NCBI RefSeq assembly: GCF_945952365.1
Contig: NZ_CAMFHX010000002.1
Span: forward strand, 62,001-126,000
DNA from: an uncultured Cetobacterium sp.
GTDB lineage: Bacteria; Fusobacteriota; Fusobacteriia; Fusobacteriales; Fusobacteriaceae
Length of the DNA stretch: 64,000 nt
Reading direction: 5' to 3'
Positions within the stretch are counted from its first letter, which is position 1. Each line of letters starts with the position of its first letter. Below the pieces are notes generated by a model. That model was not told where the DNA came from. It did not search any database and worked only from the letters and a program-made list of their open reading frames with translations. Shown here in pieces: positions 1 to 8,826 of this stretch. The position numbers and the translations under genes are program-made.

Positions 1-91
1 AGCTAAAGGAGAACCTACTCCAGAGGATCAAAAAAGATTAGAAAACATTGCAAAAGCTATGGCTGAAAAGTTAAAAAGCGAAAGACAATAG
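1..91 (+). CDS. C-terminal end of an unidentified protein (partial)
   Basis: The first 91 bases are open in one frame and end in TAG; the last 29 residues are visible. They are charged and helix-prone (ending EKLKSERQ), with no recognisable motif. The gene begins outside the window and is followed directly by a terminator, so it closes a transcription unit separate from yhdT-panF. No function can be assigned from this fragment. Confidence 0.6.
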   Translation, partial: AKGEPTPEDQKRLENIAKAMAEKLKSERQ

Positions 92-100
92 TTAATCTAA

Positions 101-127
101 AGAGAGCATTACTTGCTCTCTTTTTTT
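101..127 (+). terminator. Rho-independent terminator
   Basis: Seven-base stem AGAGAGC / GCTCTCT with a 7-nt loop and a T run, directly downstream of the partial gene. Confidence 0.85.
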
Positions 128-160
128 ATATTATTTATTTTTAATAGGGAGGTTTTTATA

Positions 161-394
161 ATGAGAAAAAATATTAGACAAATTAATAAAGAAGCTCTTA
201 TTACAGTTCTTCTTTATGCCTTTTATTTTTGCTGGTGGTATTATTTTGCTTACATCTACAAAGCAGAAAGCAATCAATTTATTTTAGGTTTACCTAGCTG
301 GTTTTTTTATTCATGTGTTTTGGGGTTAGTTGTTATAAACATTTTAGTATTTATAGCAGTAAAATTATTTTTCAAAGATATCGATTTAGATTAG
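161..394 (+). CDS. yhdT: YhdT-family (DUF997) small membrane protein
   Basis: A 77-residue protein with two hydrophobic segments (about residues 13-32 and 44-67), matching the small YhdT/DUF997 family that is almost always encoded just before the sodium:pantothenate symporter PanF. I chose the ATG at 161, not an in-frame one at 113, because a GGGAGG ribosome site lies 8 nt before it and the upstream codons fall in the previous terminator. It ends 9 nt before panF, so the two are surely co-transcribed. A role as accessory subunit of PanF is inferred from this linkage. Confidence 0.85.
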   Translation: MRKNIRQINKEALITVLLYAFYFCWWYYFAYIYKAESNQFILGLPSWFFYSCVLGLVVINILVFIAVKLFFKDIDLD

Positions 395-403
395 GAGGAT
401 TAA

Positions 404-1852
404 ATGCTTATACTTTTACCGATTATTTTATACCTTTGTTTAATGCTAGGAGTTGCTTGGAAAGTTAATAAAATCAAAAATAGTGGTAGTGTTGATTTTA
501 TGGAAGAATATTTTATTGGAAGTAGAAATATGGGTGGATTTGTTTTAGCTATGACAATTATTGCTACTTACATCGGAGCAAGCTCATTTATTGGAGGTCC
601 TGGAGTAGCTTATAAAATGGGACTTGGGTGGGTTCTTTTAGCGTGTATACAAACACCGACTGCCTTTTTAACTCTTGGAATCTTAGGAAAGCGTCTAGCT
701 ATAATCTCAAGAAAAATTGGTGGTTTAACAATCACTGACCTTTTAAGAGCTAGATATAAAAATGATATAGTTGTTATTTTGGGATCTGTTATCATGCTTA
801 TTTTTTTCATTGGAACAATTGTAGCTAACTTTGTTGGAGGCGCTAGATTATTTGAAAGTGTTACTGGCTTACCTTATATTGTTGGTTTAATTATATTTTC
901 ATTTGTTATTATAACATATACAACGATTGGTGGATTTAGAGCTGTAGCTTTAACTGATGCCATTCAAGGTGGTGTTATGTTAGTCGCATCTGGAATATTA
1001 TTCTTTACAATGCTTAAAGTTGGAGGTGGTATGGAAAATATTATGAGATCTATAGAACAAACTAATCCATCACTTTTAACTCCAGACGCTGGTGGAGCTA
1101 TTGCTAAGCCATTTATTTTATCTTTCTGGATGCTGGTGGGAGTAGCCATTTTAGGTCTACCAGCTACATCTGTTAGATGCATGGGATTTAAAGATAGTAA
1201 ATCAATGCACAATGCTATGATTATTGGTACCTCAGTTGTGGGAATTCTTATGTTAGTTATGCATCTAATTGGTGTTATGGGAGTAGCTATCCTTCCAGGA
1301 GTAGAGATTGGTGATAAAATCATTCCAACTCTAGCAATTTCAAATTTACACCCTATTTTAGCTGGTGTATTTATTGGAGGACCTCTTGCTGCTATAATGT
1401 CTACTGTTGATTCATTCTTAATTCTTTCATCAGCAACTATTGTAAAAGATTTATATATCAACTATATCAATCCAAATCCAAGTGATACTAAAATTAAAAA
1501 GCTTTCACTATTCACATCGCTTTTTATTGGAATCATTGTATTTTTATTAGCACTTGATCCACCTAGCTTACTTGTTTGGATAAATCTATTTGCTTTAGCT
1601 GGTCAAGAAGCTGCATTTTTCTGTCCTATTATTATGGGATTATACTGGAAAAGAGCAAATGCAATCGGAGCTATTTCATCTATGATATTTGGTGTCGCTT
1701 CATTTATATATTTCTCTGTATTCAAAATTTCATTCTCAGGACTACATCAAATTGTTCCTGTAATTTTTATGAGTTTAATTGTTTTTGTAATAGGGTCATA
1801 TTTAGGAGAAAAACCTGATGATGAAACAATAGATACTTTTTTTAACATCTAA
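404..1852 (+). CDS. panF: Sodium/pantothenate symporter PanF
   Basis: A 482-residue polytopic inner-membrane protein of the sodium:solute symporter family. The N-terminal region (EEYFIGSRNMGGFVLA, then ATYIGASSFIGGPG) and the TTIGGFRAVALTDAIQG stretch are characteristic of PanF. It imports pantothenate, the precursor of coenzyme A, with sodium. An AGGAGG site precedes the ATG, and yhdT lies immediately upstream, which is the usual PanF gene pair. A strong terminator follows. The length matches the family. Confidence 0.9.
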   Translation: MLILLPIILYLCLMLGVAWKVNKIKNSGSVDFMEEYFIGSRNMGGFVLAMTIIATYIGASSFIGGPGVAYKMGLGWVLLACIQTPTAFLTLGILGKRLAIISRKIGGLTITDLLRARYKNDIVVILGSVIMLIFFIGTIVANFVGGARLFESVTGLPYIVGLIIFSFVIITYTTIGGFRAVALTDAIQGGVMLVASGILFFTMLKVGGGMENIMRSIEQTNPSLLTPDAGGAIAKPFILSFWMLVGVAILGLPATSVRCMGFKDSKSMHNAMIIGTSVVGILMLVMHLIGVMGVAILPGVEIGDKIIPTLAISNLHPILAGVFIGGPLAAIMSTVDSFLILSSATIVKDLYINYINPNPSDTKIKKLSLFTSLFIGIIVFLLALDPPSLLVWINLFALAGQEAAFFCPIIMGLYWKRANAIGAISSMIFGVASFIYFSVFKISFSGLHQIVPVIFMSLIVFVIGSYLGEKPDDETIDTFFNI

Positions 1853-1863
1853 TATTATTTTTT

Positions 1864-1897
1864 AAAATACCTCAGCAAAAAGTGAGGTATTTTTTTT
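1864..1897 (+). terminator. Rho-independent terminator of yhdT-panF
   Basis: Eleven-base stem (AAAATACCTCA / TGAGGTATTTT) with an 8-nt loop followed by a T run. Confidence 0.9.
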
Positions 1898-1909
1898 ATA
1901 TATTTTATT

Positions 1910-1938
1910 TTGATATTTTTCAATTTTTTATATATAAT
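1910..1938 (+). promoter_or_regulatory. Sigma70-type promoter
   Basis: TTGATA, 17-nt spacer, TATAAT, upstream of the leader ORF and the ArAE-like gene. The start site would be near 1945. Confidence 0.7.
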
Positions 1939-1969
1939 TTATGTAGAAACAATTGCAAGGGAGGAATTT

Positions 1970-2023
1970 ATGAAAACTTTTTTTAATTACAACATGGAAA
2001 ACCCTGGAGAAAAATATGTTTAA
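1970..2023 (+). CDS. 17-codon leader ORF overlapping the exporter start
   Basis: An ATG with a strong GGGAGG site opens a 17-residue peptide (MKTFFNYNMENPGEKYV). Its stop codon lies 5 nt downstream of the start of the next gene (2016), so the two frames overlap by 8 nt. The downstream gene has its own weaker GGAG site inside the leader. This is the geometry of translational coupling or a regulatory leader peptide. The peptide has no obvious stall motif and was not recognised from any known family. Confidence 0.5.
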   Translation: MKTFFNYNMENPGEKYV

Positions 2024-2978
2024 ATATTTTGATCATAAAGTTTTAAAAACAGCTTTAGCTTCTTTTTTATCATATTATCTTGCTGACTATTTCGGTATAA
2101 AATATGGATTAACTGCAAGTATTATTGCAATTATATCTATCCAAGCAACTAAAAGTGATAGTATCAAAATTACAATCGAAAGATTCTTTGCTGTTCTTTT
2201 AGGGATGTCTCTATTTATTTTATTATCATCTTTCTTAGGGTATGAATATATCACGCTTGGAATATTTATTCTTCTTTTTATGCCTCTTTGTATGAAATTT
2301 AGAATAGTTCAAGGATTTTTAGTTACAACGGTTTTAGCAACTCATATTTTAAGTGAAAAATCAATCTCTATTGATTTCTTATTAAATGAATTTTATGTTC
2401 TAATACTCGGATTATCTGTAGGAAATCTTCTTAACTTATATATGCCTACAAACTCTAAGATTATTGACTCTATTAAATTAAAAGTTGATAGTATATTGAA
2501 AACTATTTTAATTGATATTGCCGAAAGTTTAAGATGTAGTTGTGTTTCAGTTGATGAGGATAAAAATTTCCGTTCTTTAAAAGCAACTATTGAGGAGGGG
2601 AGAAAGTTTTCTTTATTAGATTACGATAACTCTCTTTTTGATAAATGTAATCAAGATTTAAATTTTTTCTCTTTAAGAAGAAGACAATATAGAATACTCA
2701 CAAGAATGAGAACATGTTTCAAAAGACTATACATAACACATGATTACAGTCTTATTATAGCTGATTTTATTCTAAAGGTTGCTGATAATATTGAAATCGA
2801 CAAAAAAACAACTCCTCTTATTGTCGAGCATAAAGAGTTAAAAGAGCTTTTTTCAAACTTTCCACTTCCTAAAACTAGAGCTGAATTTGAAAATAGAGCT
2901 ACTCTATTTCAATTACTACAAGAGATGGAAGAGTTTCTAAATGCAAAGATTGAATTTAAAAAAGATTACGAAAAATAA
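2016..2978 (+). CDS. Aromatic acid exporter (ArAE/FUSC)-family membrane protein
   Basis: A 320-residue protein with a hydrophobic N-terminal half (about residues 10-150, four to six segments) beginning YFGIKYGLTASIIAIISIQATKSDSIK, as in the ArAE_1/DUF939 family. The C-terminal half is a soluble, charged helical domain. Family members are putative exporters of small aromatic or other organic acids; the substrate here cannot be read. It is translated from an ATG inside the leader ORF and precedes moaA by 32 nt, so the two may share a transcript. Confidence 0.75.
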   Translation: MFKYFDHKVLKTALASFLSYYLADYFGIKYGLTASIIAIISIQATKSDSIKITIERFFAVLLGMSLFILLSSFLGYEYITLGIFILLFMPLCMKFRIVQGFLVTTVLATHILSEKSISIDFLLNEFYVLILGLSVGNLLNLYMPTNSKIIDSIKLKVDSILKTILIDIAESLRCSCVSVDEDKNFRSLKATIEEGRKFSLLDYDNSLFDKCNQDLNFFSLRRRQYRILTRMRTCFKRLYITHDYSLIIADFILKVADNIEIDKKTTPLIVEHKELKELFSNFPLPKTRAEFENRATLFQLLQEMEEFLNAKIEFKKDYEK

Positions 2979-3010
2979 TTTTTATAAACACTTTAAGGAG
3001 TCGAAAGCCT

Positions 3011-3991
3011 ATGTTAGATAAAAGCAACAGACAGATTAACTATTTAAGACTCTCTATTACAGATAACTGTAATTTGAGATGTCAATACTGTCTTCCTGAA
3101 AACTCTAATAATTTTTCAAAACTATCTAATCTATTAAGTAGTGACGAAATTGAAAAAATTGTTAAAGCATTTTCATTAATTGGAATCAAAAAAATAAGAA
3201 TCACAGGTGGAGAACCTTTAGTTAGAAAAGATTTTCCTGAAATTTTGAAAAAAATAGATAAAATTGAAGGGATCGAAAAAATTGCAATTACCACAAATGG
3301 ATTTAATCTTTTAGAAAATTTAGAAGAGTTTAAAAAAAACGGACTGGATAGAATCAATATAAGCCTAGATAGTTTAAACGAAAAAAAATATAATGAAATA
3401 ACTCGTGGAGGAAACTTTAACAAAATTTTTGAAACTATAAAAAAAGCTGTAGAAACCAATTTTGATAGAGTTCGTTTAAATGTTGTTATTATGAAAGGTG
3501 TCAATGATGATGAGATTTTAGATTTTGTTAATTTAACTAAAAATTTAAATATTGGAGTTAGATTTATTGAGCTTATGCCTATTGGTGAAGGTAAAAAATT
3601 TATTTCTATGAAAAACTCTGAAATACTATCTTTTATTGAGTCTCACTACAATTTAGAAAAAAATTGTAATGAAATCACTGATGGTCCTGCATCATATTAT
3701 AAAGTTTCAGGATTTTTAGGGGAGATTGGTTTCATAAGTCCACTTTCTAATGGATTTTGTGACAAGTGTAATCGTATTAGAGTTACATCAGATGGATTTT
3801 TAAAACTTTGCCTACACTACAATGAAGGAATTGATTTATCAGCCCATCTAAAACATAACATATCTGTTGAAGATTTAGCAAAACTTATAGAGGAAGCTAT
3901 CTATAATAAAAAACCTAAAGAACACAAGATGAACTCTACAGATATCGTTGAGAATATTGAAACAAAAGGGATGAATAAAATAGGAGGATAA
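3011..3991 (+). CDS. moaA: GTP 3',8-cyclase MoaA (molybdenum cofactor)
   Basis: Radical-SAM enzyme that starts molybdopterin synthesis by converting GTP to 3',8-cH2GTP, the substrate of MoaC. The N-terminal [4Fe-4S] motif CNLRCQYC is at residues 20-27, followed by TGGEPLVRKD. The second, C-terminal cluster motif FCDKCNRIRVTSDGFLKLC is intact, and the protein ends in the conserved GG (MNKIGG) needed for catalysis. The 326-residue length is normal. One base separates it from the MOSC-CutC fusion gene. No moaC, moaE, moeA or moeB lies in the window. Confidence 0.95.
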   Translation: MLDKSNRQINYLRLSITDNCNLRCQYCLPENSNNFSKLSNLLSSDEIEKIVKAFSLIGIKKIRITGGEPLVRKDFPEILKKIDKIEGIEKIAITTNGFNLLENLEEFKKNGLDRINISLDSLNEKKYNEITRGGNFNKIFETIKKAVETNFDRVRLNVVIMKGVNDDEILDFVNLTKNLNIGVRFIELMPIGEGKKFISMKNSEILSFIESHYNLEKNCNEITDGPASYYKVSGFLGEIGFISPLSNGFCDKCNRIRVTSDGFLKLCLHYNEGIDLSAHLKHNISVEDLAKLIEEAIYNKKPKEHKMNSTDIVENIETKGMNKIGG

Positions 3992-3992
3992 A

Positions 3993-5033
3993 ATGGGAAA
4001 ACTTATTGCGATTTGTATCAGTGAAAAAAAGGGAACTGAGAAAACTGTCGTGGAGAATGGGGTTTTAATTGAAAATTTTGGTTTAGAAAAAGATGCTCAT
4101 GCTGGAAATTGGCATAGACAAATCAGTCTTTTAGAACTTGAAAAAATTGAAGAGTTTAATAAAAAAGGTGGAAATGTAGATTTTGGAGCTTTTGGAGAAA
4201 ATTTAATTATCGAGGGAATCGACTTAAATAATTTAGCTGTAGGTTCTATTTTAAAAATTGGTGAATCACTATTAGAGATAACTCAAAAAGGGAAACAGTG
4301 TCATCACCACTGTAAAATTTACTATAGAGTTGGGGACTGCATAATGCCTCGTGAAGGTGTATTTGCAAGAGTAATTAAAGGTGGAAATATCTCACCTAAT
4401 ACTCCTATTGAGGTTATTAAATCTCCTATTACTTTAGAAGCGTGTGTTGGATCATATTCAGAAGCTCTTATCGCTATAAAAAATGGTGCTAATAGAATTG
4501 AATTGTGTGAAAACCTTCATGAAGGTGGAACAACTCCCTCTTATGGAACAATAAAAAAAATTAGAGAACTTGCAATTCCAGCTTTCGTAATGATTAGGCC
4601 TAGAGGTGGAAACTTTAATTACTCTAAAGATGAAATTGAAATTATGAAAGAGGATATTAAAATTTGTAAAGAACTTGGTGTTTTAGGGGTAGTTTTTGGT
4701 GTTCTAACAGATGATAATGAAATTGATTATACACTATTAAAAGAGCTTGTAACTCTTGCTAAACCTATGAGTATCACTTTCCATAAAGCTATTGATGAGA
4801 TAGAAAATCCTGAAAAAGATATTTTAAAATTAGCTGAATTAGGGATTGATAGAATTTTAACGTCTGGTAAAAAATCAACAGCTTTTGAAGGTGCTGAACT
4901 TTTAAATAAATTTATTTCTATTGCCCAAAATAAAATTAAAATTATCGTTTGTGGCGGTGTTACAAAGGAGAATTTTAAAGAGATAAATAACTTAATTCCT
5001 AGTTGTGAATATCACGGAAAAAAAATAGTTTAG
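3993..5033 (+). CDS. MOSC domain-CutC fusion protein
   Basis: Two families in one 346-residue chain. Residues 1-145 are a MOSC domain with the typical DAHAGNWHRQISLL, FGAFGENL and GDCIMPREGVFARV stretches; MOSC domains handle molybdenum cofactor or sulfur. Residues about 147-346 are a complete short CutC-like TIM barrel (LEACVGSYSEALIAIKNGANRIELC, FVMIRPRGGNF, TFHKAIDE, RILTSG). CutC was named for copper homeostasis, but its activity is uncertain. Translation is likely coupled to moaA, which supports a role in cofactor metabolism. The frame is continuous through the junction. Confidence 0.9.
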   Translation: MGKLIAICISEKKGTEKTVVENGVLIENFGLEKDAHAGNWHRQISLLELEKIEEFNKKGGNVDFGAFGENLIIEGIDLNNLAVGSILKIGESLLEITQKGKQCHHHCKIYYRVGDCIMPREGVFARVIKGGNISPNTPIEVIKSPITLEACVGSYSEALIAIKNGANRIELCENLHEGGTTPSYGTIKKIRELAIPAFVMIRPRGGNFNYSKDEIEIMKEDIKICKELGVLGVVFGVLTDDNEIDYTLLKELVTLAKPMSITFHKAIDEIENPEKDILKLAELGIDRILTSGKKSTAFEGAELLNKFISIAQNKIKIIVCGGVTKENFKEINNLIPSCEYHGKKIV

Positions 5034-5041
5034 AATCCTAA

Positions 5042-5075
5042 AAATGACGAAATATGTACTTTTCGTCATTTTTTA
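5042..5075 (+). terminator. Rho-independent terminator of moaA-MOSC/CutC
   Basis: Stem AAATGACGAAA / TTTCGTCATTT with an 8-nt loop, then T5. Confidence 0.9.
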
Positions 5076-5107
5076 TTATATAAAACTTGATTTTTAATCA
5101 CTTATAC

Positions 5108-5136
5108 TTTACAATATGACTATTGTATATTAGTAT
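5108..5136 (+). promoter_or_regulatory. Sigma70-type promoter of the flavoprotein gene
   Basis: TTTACA, 17-nt spacer, TAGTAT, about 35 nt upstream of the AGGAGG ribosome site of the next gene. Confidence 0.5.
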
Positions 5137-5170
5137 TATTACATAGATAAATGACAGGAGGATTATTTTT

Positions 5171-6868
5171 ATGAAGTTTTTTAACAAAAAATATATCAGT
5201 ATTTTAACTTCTTTACTTTTAACAACAACTTTAGCTTATGGAAAAGATTATGTTTCTTCTGCTAAAGGATACAATGGGGATATTAAAGTTAAAGTTAATA
5301 TCATTGATAATGAAATTAAAAACATTGAAGTTTTAGAGGAAAAAGAAAGTAGTTTTACGAAAGATGGTATGAATTCAATTATTACAGATATTATTGAAAC
5401 TCAATCTGTTAAAGTAGATAATGTTGCGGGTGCTACATCAACGAGTGTAGGATTAAAAAGAGCTATCGATAGGGCTATCAAAGAGTCTGGTGCAAAGCTT
5501 ACGGCTAGAGAAAAGAAAGCCATTACTTATAATGATGTTACTACTGATGTGGTAGTTATTGGAGGCGGTGGAGCAGGCCTTACAGCTGCTATCGCTGCTA
5601 AAGATAATGGTTCTGAAGTTATCTTAGTTGAAAAAGCTGCTATTTTAGGAGGAAATACTAACTATGCCACTGGTGGACTTAATGCTGCTGAAACATCTAT
5701 TCAAAAAAATAAAGGCATTAAAGATTCTGTAAACATATTTATTGAAGATACTATGAAAGGTGGAAAAAATACTAACGATAAAAATTTAGTTACAAAAATG
5801 GCCAACTCTTCAGCTGAAATCGTTGATTGGTTAATCTCTAAAGGTGCTGATTTAACTGACCTTGGTAGAATGGGAGGTCAAAGTGTTGATAGAACTCATA
5901 GACCTACTGGTGGAGCTCCTGTTGGACCAGATATGATTGCTGCTCTTTCTAAAACCGCTAAAAACTCTGGAATAGATATTAGACTTTCAACTTTTGCTGA
6001 ATCTCTAATCTACGATGGTGAAGCTATTAGAGGAATTGTTGTTAAAGCTCCAAACGGTCAAAAATATATAATCAACTCTAAGTCAGTTGTTATTGCTACT
6101 GGAGGATTCGGAGCAAACTCTGATATGATTGTCCAATATGTTGAATCTCTTGAAGGTTTTGGTACAACAAACCACAAAGGTGCCACTGGTGATGGTATAA
6201 CGATGGCTAAAGAACTTAATGTTGATTTTGTTGATATGGAACAAATTCAAACACATCCAACTGTTATTCCTAGTAATAGTGTTATGATTACAGAAGCTGT
6301 TAGAGGAAATGGTGCTATTCTTATCAATAGAGATGGAAAAAGATTTGTAAACGAATTAGAAACTAGAGATGTTGTTTCTAAAGCTGAGCTTGATCAAAAA
6401 GGTAACAGCGCATTTCTTATGTTTGATGAAAAAGTTAAAAAAAGTTTAAAAGCTATTGATAGCTATGATAAAAAAGGTTATTTGACAAAAGGCGACTCTA
6501 TCAAGGATCTTGCTGAAAAATTAAATATTTCAGCTAAAGAATTAGAGAAGACTTTCACTAAATATAACGAAAGTGTAAAAAAAGGAAACGATTCTGAATT
6601 TAGCAGACAAAGTTTACCTACAACTTTAGAAGAGGGACCTTTCTATAGTGTTGAAGTAGCTCCTGCTGTACATCATACTATGGGCGGAATCAAAATAAAT
6701 GAGAATGCTCAAGTTTTATCAAATAACGAACCAATTCCTGGATTATTTGCTGCCGGTGAAGTCACTGGTGGAGTTCATGGAAGCAACAGATTAGGTGGAA
6801 ATGCTGTTGTTGATATCACTGTTTTTGGTAAGGTTGCCGGAGAGAATGCTAGCTCATTTTCTAAATAA
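5171..6868 (+). CDS. Periplasmic FMN/FAD fumarate reductase-like flavoprotein
   Basis: A 565-residue secreted flavoprotein. Residues 1-24 form a signal peptide ending at Ala-Tyr-Gly. Next is an FMN-binding domain with the DNVAGATSTS motif (about residues 92-101), where the threonine carries covalent FMN. The FAD domain starts at VVVIGGGGAGLTAA and ends at GLFAAGEVTGGVHGSNRLGGNA, as in flavocytochrome c fumarate and urocanate reductases. There is no haem-binding CXXCH. It probably passes electrons to an unsaturated organic acid in the periplasm; the exact acceptor cannot be told. It is monocistronic with its own terminator. Confidence 0.85.
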   Translation: MKFFNKKYISILTSLLLTTTLAYGKDYVSSAKGYNGDIKVKVNIIDNEIKNIEVLEEKESSFTKDGMNSIITDIIETQSVKVDNVAGATSTSVGLKRAIDRAIKESGAKLTAREKKAITYNDVTTDVVVIGGGGAGLTAAIAAKDNGSEVILVEKAAILGGNTNYATGGLNAAETSIQKNKGIKDSVNIFIEDTMKGGKNTNDKNLVTKMANSSAEIVDWLISKGADLTDLGRMGGQSVDRTHRPTGGAPVGPDMIAALSKTAKNSGIDIRLSTFAESLIYDGEAIRGIVVKAPNGQKYIINSKSVVIATGGFGANSDMIVQYVESLEGFGTTNHKGATGDGITMAKELNVDFVDMEQIQTHPTVIPSNSVMITEAVRGNGAILINRDGKRFVNELETRDVVSKAELDQKGNSAFLMFDEKVKKSLKAIDSYDKKGYLTKGDSIKDLAEKLNISAKELEKTFTKYNESVKKGNDSEFSRQSLPTTLEEGPFYSVEVAPAVHHTMGGIKINENAQVLSNNEPIPGLFAAGEVTGGVHGSNRLGGNAVVDITVFGKVAGENASSFSK

Positions 6869-6896
6869 TTGTTTCATTAACAAACTTATAGTTTTT

Positions 6897-6939
6897 AAAA
6901 CGCATCTATTTTTTAAAATAAATGCGTTTTTTTTTATTT
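6897..6939 (+). terminator. Rho-independent terminator of the flavoprotein gene
   Basis: Stem AAAACGCAT / ATGCGTTTT with an A/T-rich loop and a long T run. Confidence 0.85.
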
Positions 6940-6955
6940 TTTTTAAAGTTTTGTA

Positions 6956-6984
6956 TTGATTTATAATACAATTTATGTTAAAAT
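6956..6984 (+). promoter_or_regulatory. Sigma70-type promoter of abgT
   Basis: TTGATT, 17-nt spacer, TAAAAT. The roughly 110-nt untranslated leader that follows holds a GTGAA/TTCAC inverted repeat (near 7037-7063), but no RNA class was recognised in it. Confidence 0.6.
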
Positions 6985-7101
6985 TTGTTGAGACTATACC
7001 ACATCAATAGACTCAATATATTTCATAAATGGAAATTGTGAAAAAAACTTTTCAGTTTGTTCACTTATTCCATAATTCACTTTATTATTAGGGAGGAAAA
7101 A

Positions 7102-8709
7102 ATGTCTACAAATTCTACAAAAAAAATGAGCTTTTTTGAAAAATTCCTAAACTTTGTTGAAGTTACAGGAAACAAGTTACCTCATCCAGTTGCGATGTTC
7201 TTCGGTTTCTTTGTGGTAACTATTATTTTTTCTATGATTCTGTCATCAATGGGGGTTTCTGTTAACTATAAAGAAATCTCAAGAGCCACAGGTCAAGTTA
7301 TTGAAAAAACAACTTATGTTCAAAACCTTCTAACTAGAAGCGGAATTAGATCTATTTTCGGTACAACAGTTAGTAACTTTACAGGACATGCTGCACTTGG
7401 ATCAATCGTTGTAGCTATGCTTGGAGTTGGATTAGCCGAAGGAACTGGTCTACTGAACTCTATCATTAAAAAAATTGTTATCTCAACTCCTAGACAACTA
7501 GTTTCTGCTATTGTTGTTTTCGCTGGAGTTATGTCAAACATCGCTTCTGATGCTGGATACGTTGTTCTTATTCCACTTGGAGCTGTTATTTTCCTATCGT
7601 TTGGAAGACATCCACTTGCTGGAATTGCTGCAGCATTTGCGGGAGTTTCTGGTGGATTCTCAGCTAACCTTCTAATTGGAACTACAGATCCTTTACTTGG
7701 AGGAATTACTACTACAGCTGCACAAATAGTTTTACCTGGGTACTCAGTTACTCCTACGGCAAACTTCTTCTTCATGTTCGCTTCTACATTCTTCATTACA
7801 TTTGTTGGAGCTTGGATAACTGATAAGATTGTTGAACCTAGATTAGGTGACTATAAAGGTCCTAAAGACGATGTTAATCTAAGTGATCAAATCACTCCTG
7901 AAGAGAAGAAAGGTTTAAGAGCTGCTGGATTTGCAACTATCGCTTTCATCGCTCTAATTCTTGCAATGGTATTGCCTGAAAATGCTGTATTCAGATTAAC
8001 TTCAGAAGAGATTACAAAGTTTATCGCTGCAAATAATAGAGAACCTGGAACAATGGAAATTTTAAAGCCATTCTTCAGTGATTCTATAGTATATATCTTA
8101 ATGCTTGCATTCTTTATTCCTGGTTTAGCTTACGGTATTGCTGCTAAAACTGTTAAATCACATAAAGATGTTATAAAAGCTATGACTAAAGCTATGGCAT
8201 CTTGTGGACAAGTTTTAGTTATTATATTCGTTTCAGCTCAATTCGTTTATGTTTTCTCTAAATCAAACATTGGAATTGTTATAGCTGTTAAACTTGCTGA
8301 TGTATTAAAAGATTTAGGAATTTCTGGAATCTGGGCTGCTGTTGGATTAATCTTCTTAACTGCATTCGTTAACCTGTTTATCGGAGGAGCTTCTTCTAAA
8401 TGGTTAATGTTGTCTCCAGTATTCATTCCTATGTTTGTTGAGTTAGGATTAACTCCTGAATATACACAATTAGCATATAGAATTGGAGATTCAACTACTA
8501 ACATTATTTCTCCATTAATGTCTTACTTCCCAATCATAGTTGGATTCGCATCTAAGTATGAAGAGAAAGAGGGATCAATGGGAATTGGAACTATCATAGC
8601 TATGATGTTACCATACTCTATCGTATTCTTAATTGGATGGACAATAATGTTCGTTGCATGGACTTACTTAGGATTACCAATCGGACCTGGAGTTAGCATG
8701 TTTATGTAA
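7102..8709 (+). CDS. abgT: AbgT-family transporter
   Basis: A 535-residue polytopic membrane protein of the AbgT family, whose members import p-aminobenzoyl-glutamate or export sulfonamide-like antimetabolites. Landmarks are NKLPHPVAMFFGFFVVTI near the N-terminus, the VVAMLGVGLAEGTGLL and SNIASDAGYVVLIPLG stretches, and SSKWLMLSPVFIPMF near the C-terminus. The ATG at 7102 is chosen because GGGAGG lies 5 nt upstream; the 15 codons before it come from the leader. Its terminator has been split by the IS element that follows. Confidence 0.9.
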   Translation: MSTNSTKKMSFFEKFLNFVEVTGNKLPHPVAMFFGFFVVTIIFSMILSSMGVSVNYKEISRATGQVIEKTTYVQNLLTRSGIRSIFGTTVSNFTGHAALGSIVVAMLGVGLAEGTGLLNSIIKKIVISTPRQLVSAIVVFAGVMSNIASDAGYVVLIPLGAVIFLSFGRHPLAGIAAAFAGVSGGFSANLLIGTTDPLLGGITTTAAQIVLPGYSVTPTANFFFMFASTFFITFVGAWITDKIVEPRLGDYKGPKDDVNLSDQITPEEKKGLRAAGFATIAFIALILAMVLPENAVFRLTSEEITKFIAANNREPGTMEILKPFFSDSIVYILMLAFFIPGLAYGIAAKTVKSHKDVIKAMTKAMASCGQVLVIIFVSAQFVYVFSKSNIGIVIAVKLADVLKDLGISGIWAAVGLIFLTAFVNLFIGGASSKWLMLSPVFIPMFVELGLTPEYTQLAYRIGDSTTNIISPLMSYFPIIVGFASKYEEKEGSMGIGTIIAMMLPYSIVFLIGWTIMFVAWTYLGLPIGPGVSMFM

Positions 8710-8716
8710 AAAAATT

Positions 8717-8734
8717 AAAGGATGAAGAGTTTTC
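8717..8734 (+). terminator. 5' half of the abgT terminator, interrupted by an IS
   Basis: The arm AAAGGATGAAGA (8717-8728) has its exact complement TCTTCATCCTTT followed by T6 only after the IS (from 10191). Removing the IS and one copy of the TTC duplication restores a perfect 12-bp stem with a GTTT loop. abgT has therefore lost its contiguous terminator. Confidence 0.85.
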
Positions 8735-8741
8735 TAAAATG

Positions 8742-8798
8742 GACCCTATAGGATGGACACGTAAAAAAAGCGAGTCTATCTTGTAGGGTCTTTTTTTT
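8742..8798 (+). terminator. Terminator-like hairpin at the left end of the IS
   Basis: GACCCTA (8742-8748) pairs with TAGGGTC (8784-8790), with further pairing of GGAT and GAC inside, and T8 follows. It lies before the transposase start. Such end hairpins are known to shield insertion sequences from outside transcription, here from abgT read-through. The left inverted repeat forms part of the stem. Confidence 0.6.
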
Positions 8799-8826
8799 GT
8801 ATAATAATATTTAAGAGGTGATTTTT

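Noticed and set aside
964-1461. Long antisense ORFs inside panF, abgT, ahpF and copA
   Set aside because: They are shadows of strongly coding frames, with no ribosome site or recognisable protein.
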